Notes: a model not told the origin generated them from the letters alone. Shown: positions 17,599 through 26,730, counted from the first letter of the stretch. The stretch: 64,000 nt of DNA from Pseudoalteromonas sp. P1-25 (GCF_001401805.1 NZ_LKDW01000001.1:1-64000); one strand, 5' to 3'. Translations and numbers: made by a program.

Positions 17599-18378
17599 TT
17601 AGTTTAAAATATTTTGAAGATACTCCCAAGCTTCTTTATTTTCATTAATAGCAGCATCCACATTAGTGATTAACACCTTAACTAATGAAAGTCTAAGTAA
17701 ACGTTTATCAGATATTTCTTGGAGTGTATCTTTTGCCTCAATATACTTTTTTGACTTAAAATTTTTATCTGACTTAATATAAATTTCTATAAACTTTTGC
17801 CAGTTAATATCTCTATCATAAAGTACAGCAAGAGGTGATAAATCGGTATCGTTGTTTTTCATACTTTGAAATGGAGAAGGAAGCTTATCTGTGAACAGAT
17901 CAAAACCATCATCTAACAGCTTATTTTTTATACTGTCGAAAGAGCGCTGCGACACCCCAAAAAATAACATTTCAGTACTAAGCTCTTTTTTTGACAGTGT
18001 ATTTAATAGTTTGAATTCACGCTTATCTTTTTTAAAACGCGTAGAATAATACTCGTGGAAAACCTTTTTAGCTCCAGCTGTGCCGAGCAACGTGTATAAA
18101 CATAGTGCATTATATATAGACGCCTTTCGCCCCCGAATAACTCTATGCTCTACACGACTAAATTGTATCGTTTTTTGTGAAATAATCATTGCTTTACGAT
18201 ATTCAAGCACACCGCGGTTTGAAACATGCGAATCTTCTGAATCTTTGTGCCCTTTTGTAAAAATATTATTTAATGCGTCATGCAGCTCTTTGTGTAGCGT
18301 ATTAGACGGCGCTAAGTTGATATATAACTTAGCAATTGAGGGGATCGTTTCAGTTTCAATTTCAATTGTTTTTACCAC
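17599..18378 (-). CDS. Cytosolic protein of unknown function
   Basis: 259 residues starting at a GTG one base after the stop of the upstream gene, with AGGTG before it. The protein is mostly helical and charged, with no transmembrane segment or signal peptide. An acidic start (EIETETIP) is followed by basic central parts (YSTRFKKDKREFK) and a helical C-terminus. I do not recognise a family. The position between a secreted protein gene and a RelE-like gene, all on one strand with minimal gaps, indicates an operon of four genes from 19521 to 17275. Confidence 0.6.
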   Translation of the reverse strand: MVKTIEIETETIPSIAKLYINLAPSNTLHKELHDALNNIFTKGHKDSEDSHVSNRGVLEYRKAMIISQKTIQFSRVEHRVIRGRKASIYNALCLYTLLGTAGAKKVFHEYYSTRFKKDKREFKLLNTLSKKELSTEMLFFGVSQRSFDSIKNKLLDDGFDLFTDKLPSPFQSMKNNDTDLSPLAVLYDRDINWQKFIEIYIKSDKNFKSKKYIEAKDTLQEISDKRLLRLSLVKVLITNVDAAINENKEAWEYLQNILN

Positions 18379-18379
18379 T

Positions 18380-18865
18380 CTAATACACCTGCTTACATAA
18401 AATATCTCTTAATTCAGAGCGCTCGTAATACTCATCCTTGGCACCAAAAACAAGGGTATTTACGGCTTCAATGCCTTTTTTACAACTGTAATAACGTTTT
18501 GTGCGATAGCGACCACTATCTATAGTTAACTCTCTATCATAGCGAGTATAAACTGCATTAATAGCCCCAAAGCAGACTCCCATTTTAATTGCTTCAACTT
18601 TCGATAAACTAAAAATGCCTAATAAGCTTTGCTTGTCTTCTATAACTTCTGAGCATGCACTTGATATATGGAAGACTTTTTTAGCTTTAACTAATTCGGC
18701 TCCAGCACATTCACCAAGTTCTATAAATTGTTTTTTATTAAATAGTACAAGATCTTTATCTTCAACCTTTGAGTATTCCTTACAACTATAGGGCAAATCA
18801 CTCTTCGCAAAGCTAGGCTGCGAAAATAAAATGAACACTAACATTAAAACAACAAAGTATTTCAT
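18380..18865 (-). CDS. Exported Cys-rich protein, Rap1a/Tai-like pattern
   Basis: 161 residues with a signal peptide (1-20, ending SFA). The mature part has six Cys, including two similar helical motifs, LGECAGAELV and MGVCFGAINAVY, and a last CKQVY. Paired GxCxG-type helices are reminiscent of Rap1a/Tai immunity proteins that act in the periplasm, but this is only a pattern resemblance. Its start overlaps the end of the membrane protein gene by four bases (ATGA). It is probably periplasmic with disulphides. The function is unknown. Confidence 0.55.
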   Translation of the reverse strand: MKYFVVLMLVFILFSQPSFAKSDLPYSCKEYSKVEDKDLVLFNKKQFIELGECAGAELVKAKKVFHISSACSEVIEDKQSLLGIFSLSKVEAIKMGVCFGAINAVYTRYDRELTIDSGRYRTKRYYSCKKGIEAVNTLVFGAKDEYYERSELRDILCKQVY

Positions 18866-19521
18866 TGCTTAAGCTCCTTGCGGCAAAAGCTAAAGGAATG
18901 CCAAATAATTGATATTAATATAATAGCATTAATTATTAAAAATACTTCGTACTGAGCGCTCTGCCCAAATAACTCAATCGCACTAAATAAGTTAGCCCCT
19001 TGAGTTGCGCCAATAAAAGCTGCACATAAAAGTAAAAAAAGTAAATAGTAAAGGGTTAAAATAACAGTCTTAAACAATGAATTAGATGCCATAGCAAACC
19101 AATAGCGTTTGACTGGGTAAGCTTTTAGCTTTTTTTTCAATGTATTTAAGTTAAATAAAACCAAACCTACTAATAGCGTTTTCACCAAACGCTCAAATGG
19201 TGTTATATCTCTATAAGTTCCTACATCTATAATGAGTTCATTATTCAATGGAAGATAAAGATAGGAAATAAACATCAATGAACATATTAAAAAACTTACT
19301 ATATGTAGCAAATGATTAAATATACCAATAGGTTGGTCCCTAAAAATGAACACGTTTTTAGGATTAATGAACTTCCAGCTTTTTCGCTTTTTATTTAGAT
19401 ATAGTGATTCATCTTTTGTAAGAGAAGATAATTGGCTTTTATCCGTATGCTGGGTATAGTTTGGTGTTTCGTTAAAAGTAGTGTTAGCTGAATAATCTGA
19501 GTTTATGGTAGTTGACTGCAC
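18862..19521 (-). CDS. Polytopic membrane protein of unknown function
   Basis: 219 residues. A polar Thr/Ser/Asn-rich N-terminus of about 60 residues is followed by four hydrophobic segments at roughly 68-90, 110-125, 145-170 and 190-210. No signature motif is visible. It is the first gene of the four-gene run continuing with an exported Cys-rich protein, a cytosolic protein and a RelE-like protein. The mixture of membrane, periplasmic and cytosolic products suggests one envelope-spanning system. Confidence 0.55.
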   Translation of the reverse strand: MQSTTINSDYSANTTFNETPNYTQHTDKSQLSSLTKDESLYLNKKRKSWKFINPKNVFIFRDQPIGIFNHLLHIVSFLICSLMFISYLYLPLNNELIIDVGTYRDITPFERLVKTLLVGLVLFNLNTLKKKLKAYPVKRYWFAMASNSLFKTVILTLYYLLFLLLCAAFIGATQGANLFSAIELFGQSAQYEVFLIINAIILISIIWHSFSFCRKELKQ

Positions 19522-19926
19522 CTACTTTCCTTGTAAATAGTTTTTGCTAATTATGCCGATATATCTCCAAAACACAACCACTTGCATCTTCTAATCTGGT
19601 TTTAAAGAATACATAATAACTTAGTTACTTTTACAAACTTTTCTCCATCAGAAGGATAGAGGTATTCCAGCACACCTAAATTATAATTAAAGAGAGGCTC
19701 ATTAATAATTTTCATGTCTATGCATGTTCCGATTCTGCAAGCTCCTTAGCGTAACTTAAAGCCCTAAGAAGTACTAAGTTACCCTGCACACCTGTAAAGG
19801 GGATAAGATCCGCACACCTCTTTGTGATTATATTGGTTTAATTCTTACGAGCTATCTACTCGTTACCCCATCAAGCTGCACGTCACAACATTGCGTTTTA
19901 CTTCCACGTTAGTATGGGCTTAACAC

Positions 19927-19988
19927 GTAGCAGCGAGCTTACCTCGCGTTTTATATTAAATTTTTTCGCTGCATAAAGCCGCTGCTAC
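19927..19988. repeat. GTAGCAGCG-ended inverted-repeat element
   Basis: This 62-bp element with 9-bp perfect inverted ends GTAGCAGCG/CGCTGCTAC matches the reverse complement of 41603-41662. Both copies share GGCTTTATGC and CGCGAGGTAA. Confidence 0.65.
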
Positions 19989-20000
19989 TCATTAATTGCA

Positions 20001-20042
20001 CCACCGAGGACACAGAGGCGCTTCGCGCTACACAGAAGAAAC
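20001..20042. repeat. Inverted copy of the repeat at 31-72
   Basis: It contains CCACCGAGGACACAGAG and CGCTTCGCGCTACACAG, matching the window start in inverse orientation. Confidence 0.6.
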
Positions 20043-20104
20043 CCAAGTATTAGTTTGTCACTTCGACCGTTATTTTTCTTCACTTCTCTGTGGTTAATTT
20101 CGCT

Positions 20105-20189
20105 TGTAGACATCGAGCCTGCTCACGTTAGAAGCGCAGCGTCTCATTACTTAATAAATTAACACCGTAAAAGCCCTGCTTTTAACACT
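20105..20189. repeat. Truncated TGTAGACG-family repeat
   Basis: It starts TGTAGACATCGAGCCTGCTC and follows the family consensus through AACACCGTAAAAGCC. It stops before the CGTCTACA end, giving way to CACTCGATATAGGCGCG. Confidence 0.75.
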
Positions 20190-20449
20190 CGATATAGGCG
20201 CGAAGTTTAATCACGCTCTTTTTTAAAGCTTCTTTTACCGCTTTAGCCATGACTATCAAATGGCCTTTTTTTAAAAATAAGCTCTGCTGTAAATTAATTA
20301 TCATTAATCAATTTCAGGCTTGGATATAATAGGAGCTATCTCTGCAGCCGCTTTCAAATTTGTTGTTAATAAAAGCGTTGGAGATATTTGACTAAAAAAT
20401 ATATGCGATTTATTATGGTGTCGTACCCATTAAAGTAAAAGGAATTACC

Positions 20450-21469
20450 ATGGCGATAGATATAGTTATTTGTTTTGATCCAATTACAAAAAAAGCAGTT
20501 CAATGCAAAACAGACGAAAAAGACGTTTTCTCCAACGACAACAGCCATATAAAAAATGAAGTAATAACTTCTGGTACACCATATATCTGGCGCAAAAAAT
20601 ATTCTCAACTCACAGATAACCCTACCTCAGAACAAAAAAATATACTCAGACAATTCTCGCTACTACCAGCTCAATCAAGAAGAAATATTGCAGGTATGTT
20701 ACGTGATTTTGGGAGTGAAACCTTGCTTGCAATTTCTGACTTTCAAGCTCAAGTGATACCATTTTTAGAAAGTAACACACATACTATTGTTGGTTCAGGT
20801 GCCACATCAATAGAAGCTCGCAGTTCAAAATTTGTTGATTTAGCGATTAAATATGAAGCATCTTTAAAAGACATTCGAGCCGCACATAAATCAGGTATAC
20901 CTAAATACCACATGGTCGCTTTAGAGCAAAAAGCGCTTGCTATATTTAAAGAGCTGCAAGTTAAATATCAAGCTGAATTACAACGTTTTATGAATACTAA
21001 CCGTGCAAGTCGAAGAGGTACAGTTTGGTCTAACCCTGACCGTGGTGTTCATATAGCCAAAAGTGCCAGACATTCAACTAAACTTGATATAAGTAGTACT
21101 GCTGAATTAAACAAAATTAAACGGCTCGAAAATAATGCTCGTTGGCTAGGTTATGGGATGATTGCCTTAGATAGTGTTTTTCGAGGCATTTCTGTTTATA
21201 GTGATTACAAAAATGGCGGCAACCTACAAAGAAGTATATCAACCGAACTAGCTAGTTTTGGGGCGGCTACTGCAACTGGTGTTTATGTTGGAACGGTTAC
21301 AACAACAGCTTTAAGTTCTTTACTTATGTTAACTCCATATGGGTGGGTCATTGCGTTAGGTGTAGGACTATATGTCGGTTTTGCAGCGAGTAATGAAATG
21401 AGCAAATTTATGAAACAAACCTCTGAAAACATATACGACAGAAAACCTATATTTGAAGGGGTATTTTAG
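20450..21469 (+). CDS. Possible pore-forming effector with glycine-zipper helices
   Basis: 339 residues from an ATG with AAGGA upstream and no signal peptide. The N-terminal two thirds are polar and helical. The C-terminal third holds a hydrophobic helix (about 232-250) and a longer Gly/Ala/Thr-rich hairpin at about 272-318 (ASFGAATATGVYVGTV, then YGWVIALGVGLYVGFAAS), the pattern of glycine-zipper membrane-inserting toxins. A small multi-helix membrane protein gene starts at the very next base, as with effector/immunity pairs of colicin or type VI secretion type. No secretion genes lie in this window. I infer an antibacterial membrane-acting toxin; a non-toxic membrane protein is the alternative. 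Confidence 0.5.
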   Translation: MAIDIVICFDPITKKAVQCKTDEKDVFSNDNSHIKNEVITSGTPYIWRKKYSQLTDNPTSEQKNILRQFSLLPAQSRRNIAGMLRDFGSETLLAISDFQAQVIPFLESNTHTIVGSGATSIEARSSKFVDLAIKYEASLKDIRAAHKSGIPKYHMVALEQKALAIFKELQVKYQAELQRFMNTNRASRRGTVWSNPDRGVHIAKSARHSTKLDISSTAELNKIKRLENNARWLGYGMIALDSVFRGISVYSDYKNGGNLQRSISTELASFGAATATGVYVGTVTTTALSSLLMLTPYGWVIALGVGLYVGFAASNEMSKFMKQTSENIYDRKPIFEGVF

Positions 21470-21811
21470 ATGCCCGCAGCTCATTTTGCTGGGTATTCTC
21501 TCATCGTATTTATGATAGGTACCTTTGCCTCTGGCATATTGTTTTCAAGAATTTCGGTAAAACATATTAATAAAAATATGGAAAAGGATGGTGTACTTCC
21601 CCCAAGTTGGGATAAAGGTATTGGCGCTAGTGTTTCATTTTATGTATTTGCAATGTTTTTTGAACGCTCCCGCATACCAACTCCGATGTTTGATGGGCGT
21701 TTTGTAGCCAAATATGCACGTCCTGTTGATAAAACAATAGGCATGATCCACTTAATTTCAGTTACAGGGATGATGCTGTGTCTGTGTATTGTTTCTTATT
21801 TTTCAAAGTAG
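21470..21811 (+). CDS. Small membrane protein, candidate immunity protein
   Basis: 113 residues with hydrophobic segments at about 5-25, 45-62 and 90-110, separated by polar loops (FERSRIPTPMFDGRF). The start codon follows the stop of the putative effector gene with no gap (TAGATG), so the two are co-translated. Size and topology fit an inner-membrane immunity protein against a pore-forming toxin. No family is recognised. Repeats and a convergent gene follow it closely, so the pair is an isolated two-gene cassette. Confidence 0.5.
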   Translation: MPAAHFAGYSLIVFMIGTFASGILFSRISVKHINKNMEKDGVLPPSWDKGIGASVSFYVFAMFFERSRIPTPMFDGRFVAKYARPVDKTIGMIHLISVTGMMLCLCIVSYFSK

Positions 21812-21855
21812 ACACGTATTCGGCTACACTTTCATGACCCAAAAAAGTGTAGCTT

Positions 21856-22731
21856 TTACATTGCTTTACTTTCATGCAGTGATCGCTGAATCACTTGATA
21901 GCAAATAGCACGTTGCTGTTCTTGGCTTAAGCTAATATGTCGCATTGAAAGAATCGTTTTAACTAATTGTTTATGAGAAACGATAGGAAATTCTGGCCTT
22001 TGCTTTAGCTCTACAAACCAACCAGGAAAGCATAAAATTGGCAAAACTTGGGTAGTAAAGCCCGTTGCCTCTTGCAGCCATTTATTCACCCAATTAGCCT
22101 GATTTTGGGCTTGCTCTAACGGCTTACTTTCAAACCAAGAGGGAAACGCTAAACGATTTTTCTCAAATTTAACTTTGTAATTTGTATCATCTTTTATTCG
22201 CTTGTACCTGCCCTTTGTTTCAATAGCAAAAATACCATTTGGCCCTACCACTAGGTGATCAATATTAAACCCATCAGCTTGTATATCATGAAACACTTGG
22301 TACCCATGTGACTGTAACTCTATAAGCTCCGATGCAACGGCAAGCTCCGCATCTCGTCCAAGTTTAAGCTTTATCAAAAGGTTTGATTTAACCCACAGCT
22401 TTCTTGCTACATAAACTAAACCCAAAGCAATTAAAATAACCAAAAAGTAATTTAACTCGCCGCTGGCAAATACTTCAGCAATCCCTTTAATGGCAAAAGG
22501 CATTGTAACGATCAACGCAGATAAAAAGATAAGCCCTATTACATCAACAATCTTGTCATTTACTTGTTCACTAAGTGTTTGCGCAGCAACACGTTTGAGT
22601 TTTTTTCGCTCAACAGGTAGTTTGGCATTTTTTTGATGAAGCCATATTTTGAGAAACAAAACGCCTAATAAGGAATAAACACTACCTACAATAACTAAAA
22701 GGCTTAAACCTTGGTTTAATAAATCATCCAT
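21856..22731 (-). CDS. Membrane-anchored NERD-domain protein
   Basis: 291 residues. Three hydrophobic segments (about 8-28, 62-82 and 92-112) precede a NERD domain at about 125-240. It shows LGRDAELAVASEL, then NIDHLVVGPNGIFAIETKGR with the D, E and K of a PD-(D/E)xK-like site, and a later Gln-rich helix AQNQANWVNKWL. NERD proteins are predicted nucleases often found near defence genes. The site is intact here. It lies next to the R-M island, which makes a role in DNA processing or defence likely but unproven. Confidence 0.8.
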   Translation of the reverse strand: MDDLLNQGLSLLVIVGSVYSLLGVLFLKIWLHQKNAKLPVERKKLKRVAAQTLSEQVNDKIVDVIGLIFLSALIVTMPFAIKGIAEVFASGELNYFLVILIALGLVYVARKLWVKSNLLIKLKLGRDAELAVASELIELQSHGYQVFHDIQADGFNIDHLVVGPNGIFAIETKGRYKRIKDDTNYKVKFEKNRLAFPSWFESKPLEQAQNQANWVNKWLQEATGFTTQVLPILCFPGWFVELKQRPEFPIVSHKQLVKTILSMRHISLSQEQQRAICYQVIQRSLHESKAM

Positions 22732-22836
22732 GGGGAGTTCCTATAATCACAATGTTTACGTTATACCTTAAAAACAGGTACATGTCGTATAATTCAAACT
22801 CCGTACAATCTATTCAACAAATTTCACCAAAACACC

Positions 22837-22942
22837 TGTAGACGTCGAGCTTGCTCACGTTAGAAGCGTAGCTTCTCATTACTTAATAAATTAACACCAT
22901 AAAAGCCCTGCTTTTATAACGCCAACAAGTTGCGCGTCTACA
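22837..22942. repeat. Complete TGTAGACG-family repeat
   Basis: A 106-bp copy with perfect ends TGTAGACG and CGTCTACA. It contains the hairpins GAGCTTGCTC and GAAGCGTAGCTTC and the conserved AATAAATTAACACC core. Confidence 0.85.
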
Positions 22943-23031
22943 GGTTATATCAAAGTGTTCTGTTAAAACTCGACGTAGGCGTACAGCTTGCTCGCGCGAA
23001 AAACGGAGCTTTTTAATTGTATTTACTTATA

Positions 23032-23292
23032 TCGCGTTGGCGATGGCAACCAAGGAGAAGTAGAAGCCGACTTCTCTTTGGAATCTCTCGGCGCCCCGAG
23101 GATCACACTATATCCTCAATTTAAATTAATGATATGAACGTAAACGCGATGAAACACGTCCGTGTGTAAGCATCACTTAACGCGCATTGCCTAAAGGGAT
23201 TTAGGTACTTGGAATTTGTCGGGAACAAAATTCCGCCATGCGCTGCTATTACTCATCATTAATTCAATTTCGGATGTGATCACGGGAAATTG
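23032..23292 (+). repeat. Left inverted flank of the R-M island
   Basis: An element of about 260 bp beginning TCGCGTTGGCGATGGCAACC and ending TGTGATCACGGGAAATTG matches the reverse complement of 27260-27475. Shared blocks include CCCGAGGATCACACT, TCCTCAA, TGAACGTAA, TTACTCATCA and TGTGATCACGGG. The hairpin arms between blocks differ in sequence but keep pairing (GGAGAAG...CTTCTC here), which suggests selection for structure. The two copies face each other around the three R-M genes. Confidence 0.8.
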
Positions 23293-23323
23293 TCTTGGCA
23301 GCGCCAGGTTAATCTACCCCCTA

Positions 23324-24820
23324 CTAAACATTTTGAGTTTCATTCTTCAAATTAATCTCAACTGGCTCAGGAAAAAGTAACTCTAAATTTCTTTTATCTA
23401 TTTTAAATAGCGGCCCCTTTTCTGTAACACGACCAGTTTTACCGGAGCGTTTTATCAAATGATCCATTGTAATAACACCTGAACAGATCAATGGTATGAG
23501 CTGACTCAAAACAGGTGCTTTAGTATGAACTATTTTTTCTAGTTGAAAAAATTCCTCTCCACCTTCTTTGAAGCTTTTAGCTTGCACCCAAAAAGTCTCT
23601 GAGTGCTTTTCAGTTAGCCTTTTTTTCAATAACTTAGCAGGCCAAACAGCGACTAATTCTTCATTTCGATACCATTCTTCAAGCTGATCCTTTTGCTTGT
23701 TGAATATAAAATGCAGTCCTTGAGTATTTTGGCGTTGAGTGCTGACTGTGCAGTACAATTTAAAATCATCTTCTCTTTCATAGCCGTATCTATCTAAAAT
23801 TTTTGCACTAGAGCCTTTAGTAAAATCAACTTCCTTGCAACCACAAGGACTTAAATTCCAATCAGCAACTTGGGCAAATAAAGTTGTTCGGTTTTTACCA
23901 CCTCTACCAGACTTTATTTCAATACCATGATAATCAGGATCTTTTGATGAATTTGCATCTATACCAAGTAAAGCCTCTAATGTGTAACCTATTGCTGTAT
24001 CACCACTTCGCTGTGCTTTAAATGGTTGTTTAGCTAATTCTTTTATTTTATCAAGTAACTCTGCTGAATAAGAGAATTCCTTATTTATATAACTTTTTAT
24101 TAATTTATATATTTGGCTATAAGGGTTTTGTAATTCATTCTCTAAATTAACTTGACTAAGATTAATAAGATGCGGGGCTCCCTGATAAATAATAATAGCA
24201 ATTTGATCACCTGCAGTGGCAAACTTTGGTAATTGCCTATACCACATCCTTGGATCACCCTGCTTAGTTTTAGGGCGGTAAAAACTTCCTAGAATTTCTT
24301 TTATTTCATTCTGATTAACTAAGTAGCTAACTTCTTTTCTTATAACGCCTTGTTCTTGTTCGAAGTAATAATGAAATTCCTCTAACTCAAAATGATCTCT
24401 TACTGATTGAGTTGCATCCAGAATAGATTTATTCAAACCTGTTTGCGTAGGCTCAAAAAGAGAAAACTCAACACCTAACTTGGTCAAAGCAACGGTATTA
24501 CTTCTCAACAATAATTTTTGGTCTAGTTGTAAATCACTGGCCCTTTCTTGATCATAAACCTCATAATCCTTATCTGACATTTCAACTTCATTGTATTCAA
24601 CAAAATTTGTTGAAATGCTTGGTATGGGAATACCTTCTACCTCTTGCTTTTTTAACTCTTTTGAAACATCAGGCCAACTAGAATAGCCGTACTTACGAGC
24701 AACAATATTTAGTGCTTGGGCTTGATTTAAACTGTCATTGTTTTTCTTTAAAAGTTTTGCTTCTTGCTTAAGTCGTTTTTCATTTATCATTTTCGATGGT
24801 CCAAATATTTTGGAATTCAT
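23324..24820 (-). CDS. MvaI/BcnI-type restriction endonuclease
   Basis: 498 residues. The C-terminal region from about 265 resembles the MvaI/BcnI family of type II nucleases: SGDTAIGYTLEALLGI, then YHGIEIKSGRGG with Glu301 and Lys303 as the PD-(D/E)xK-type catalytic pair. Characterised members are monomers that cut CCWGG or CCSGG. The N-terminal 60 residues form a helical module (QALNIVARKYGYSSWPDV), and residues 60-260 an extra region, so the protein is about twice the length of MvaI. It is divergent from a C5 methylase gene and close to an EcoRII-N-like gene. Specificity is inferred from family only. Confidence 0.75.
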   Translation of the reverse strand: MNSKIFGPSKMINEKRLKQEAKLLKKNNDSLNQAQALNIVARKYGYSSWPDVSKELKKQEVEGIPIPSISTNFVEYNEVEMSDKDYEVYDQERASDLQLDQKLLLRSNTVALTKLGVEFSLFEPTQTGLNKSILDATQSVRDHFELEEFHYYFEQEQGVIRKEVSYLVNQNEIKEILGSFYRPKTKQGDPRMWYRQLPKFATAGDQIAIIIYQGAPHLINLSQVNLENELQNPYSQIYKLIKSYINKEFSYSAELLDKIKELAKQPFKAQRSGDTAIGYTLEALLGIDANSSKDPDYHGIEIKSGRGGKNRTTLFAQVADWNLSPCGCKEVDFTKGSSAKILDRYGYEREDDFKLYCTVSTQRQNTQGLHFIFNKQKDQLEEWYRNEELVAVWPAKLLKKRLTEKHSETFWVQAKSFKEGGEEFFQLEKIVHTKAPVLSQLIPLICSGVITMDHLIKRSGKTGRVTEKGPLFKIDKRNLELLFPEPVEINLKNETQNV

Positions 24821-25147
24821 CGCAGCTAAAATAAATTTAAGTTAAATGGGTGATGCTAAACGCTTCTCCTATAATCAGGACGGCACTTCCCGCGCCAGAA
24901 ATGTATGTAGTTAAAGTAATAAATTGATTTCAGTCCGAACACTGTAAATCTAGCTGCGAATTCACAACTTTATCTACAGAGAGGACACAAAGGGTCTTTA
25001 CAGGAAGGAAGGCTACTCTCATAAGCCTTAAATTAACTTATTCTTTTCATACTCTTAAGTCAACAGATAAAATAATAAATTCTTACCTGGACTTTTAGAG
25101 GCGATTACCGTAAAATTCTGTGGTTTCCATTTATTACTTGGTGTGTT
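24821..25147. other. Divergent promoter region of the R-M genes
   Basis: This 327-bp AT-rich gap lies between the nuclease and methylase genes. No controller-protein gene or obvious C-box was seen. It presumably holds both promoters, which allows separate timing of methylase and nuclease expression. Confidence 0.4.
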
Positions 25148-26725
25148 TTGAATCATATTGAATTGTTTGCAGGCTGTGGCGGCTTAACTTTAGGACTAGA
25201 AAGTGTCGGTTTTAATACCGTACTTGCTAATGAACTCTCTCCAATGGCGGCAGAAACTTTTGCTTATAATTTTTTTAAAGAAGATTTAGCACAATTAGCT
25301 GAAGATAACTTAATGCCAGCAAATACAATATGGCTAAACAGTAATTATAAAGACTTAAAACCTAGATTAAGGGAAAACCCTTTTCACTTCCCTGAGTTCG
25401 ACAATAAAGATGGGTACTCTGATTTACCTAACGACTTAAATAATTTTCAAAATAAACTTGTAGTTGGCAGTATTGTTGAGCTTAATAAGCTATTAAAAGC
25501 AAACTCAGCATTATGCTATGAACTCCACAACTCATTCGGTAAAGGTGAGTTAGATCTAGTATCTGGCGGACCACCTTGCCAAAGTTTCAGTATGGCGGGT
25601 ATGCGTAAAAAAGATTGTGATAAAAATACTCTACCTTGGGAATTTGCAACTTTTGTGTCACTCGTTCGCCCTAAAATTGCAATGCTAGAAAACGTTACAG
25701 GTATTTTACGCGCCTTTAAGGATGAAGACGGAAACAAATTTCATGCATGGCATGAAGTTGCAAAGGTATTTGCAACCAAAGGTTATATTCCGCTTTGCTT
25801 ACATATTAATGCCAAATTTGCCGGTATAGCTCAAAACAGACCTCGCTTTATCATGATTGCAATACGTGATGACTATTTTGAAAAGCTTAAGAATTTAAAT
25901 GAAACTGAAATAGAATTATTCAAACAATCAGTTTACTTTTTCAAAAAAACTAAGAAGAACATTAATAACGTAAAATTTAGTGATCTACCTTATTTCGACA
26001 TAACAAAAGCAGAGCACATTAAGCTCTTTAAAGATAGCTTTCTCAGTTCCTTAATCGCTGATGATACCGCAACAGTAAAAGATGCACTTGATGATTTAAA
26101 GCTAACTAGTCCATCAAAAAAATCTACATATATTAATGAATTAAATACTCATTTTTCAGGTGTCCTAGGGGGTGCCACCGAGCTAAAAAATCATGCACTA
26201 AGGGCAAACAGTGATATTGTAAAAAGACGTTTTAGAATTTACCAAATATTGCAAGACATTGATAAAAAACAAGTAACAAAAGACGTATTTAATATTCTTA
26301 AAAATGGTATAGCGACCTTAAGTAATGAGAGCGCTGCTTTATTAATTAATAAAGAATTTTTAAATCATCAAAACAAATTGATTAAATTTAAAAATAAGTC
26401 TGATCTAATCCAATACCTATTAGAACATCCGACTAAAAAACAAACTCAAAAAGCATTAATTGCAGATTCTCCTGCACCTGCAGCGCTATCAATCCCAGAC
26501 GACGCCTGTCATTACGATAAGTGCGAACTTCGCGTACTGACTGTAAGGGAAATGGCTCGAATACAATCATTCCCTGACCAATTTGAGTTTCGCTCAAAAA
26601 TTACTACAGGTGGGCAAATGCGTAAGTTTGAAGTACCGCAATATACTCAAGTAGGTAATGCAGTTCCACCACTTTTAGGCTACAGATTAGGAGCGTGCTT
26701 AGCTAATTTAATTAAACGTAACTAG
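25148..26725 (+). CDS. DNA (cytosine-5) methyltransferase of the R-M island
   Basis: 525 residues. Motif I is FAGCGGLTLGLE at residues 6-17 and motif IV GGPPCQSFSMAG with catalytic Cys144. The ENV of motif VI is in LENVTGI, motif VIII is QNRPRFIMIAIR and motif X VGNAVPPLLGYRLG at the end. The long stretch between VIII and IX (about 240-430) is the target-recognition region. The frame opens with TTG and no clear ribosome-binding site; no other start exists upstream, so translation may be weak. It should protect the site cut by the adjacent nuclease. Confidence 0.9.
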   Translation: MNHIELFAGCGGLTLGLESVGFNTVLANELSPMAAETFAYNFFKEDLAQLAEDNLMPANTIWLNSNYKDLKPRLRENPFHFPEFDNKDGYSDLPNDLNNFQNKLVVGSIVELNKLLKANSALCYELHNSFGKGELDLVSGGPPCQSFSMAGMRKKDCDKNTLPWEFATFVSLVRPKIAMLENVTGILRAFKDEDGNKFHAWHEVAKVFATKGYIPLCLHINAKFAGIAQNRPRFIMIAIRDDYFEKLKNLNETEIELFKQSVYFFKKTKKNINNVKFSDLPYFDITKAEHIKLFKDSFLSSLIADDTATVKDALDDLKLTSPSKKSTYINELNTHFSGVLGGATELKNHALRANSDIVKRRFRIYQILQDIDKKQVTKDVFNILKNGIATLSNESAALLINKEFLNHQNKLIKFKNKSDLIQYLLEHPTKKQTQKALIADSPAPAALSIPDDACHYDKCELRVLTVREMARIQSFPDQFEFRSKITTGGQMRKFEVPQYTQVGNAVPPLLGYRLGACLANLIKRN

Positions 26726-26730
26726 CAGCA

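Larger units (their letters stand above)
19522..20449. other. Gene-poor region with several repeat families
   Basis: 928 bp between divergent units. It holds a 62-bp element with GTAGCAGCG/CGCTGCTAC ends, a copy of the repeat seen at 31-72, and a truncated TGTAGACG-family copy. A minus-strand frame at 19602-19715 encodes 37 residues with protein-like composition (GVLEYLYPSDGEKFVKV) but has no ribosome-binding site; it may be a relic of a lost gene. The last 40 bp carry the AAAGGAATT site for the effector-like gene. Confidence 0.5.

Noticed and set aside
17275..18378. The RelE-like product and the 259-residue protein as a toxin-antitoxin pair
   Set aside because: The upstream protein is large, lacks a DNA-binding antitoxin pattern and belongs to a longer operon; evidence is insufficient.
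19602..19715. 37-residue minus-strand frame with protein-like composition
   Set aside because: There is no ribosome-binding site and no neighbour overlap; it is kept only as a possible relic in the gap description.
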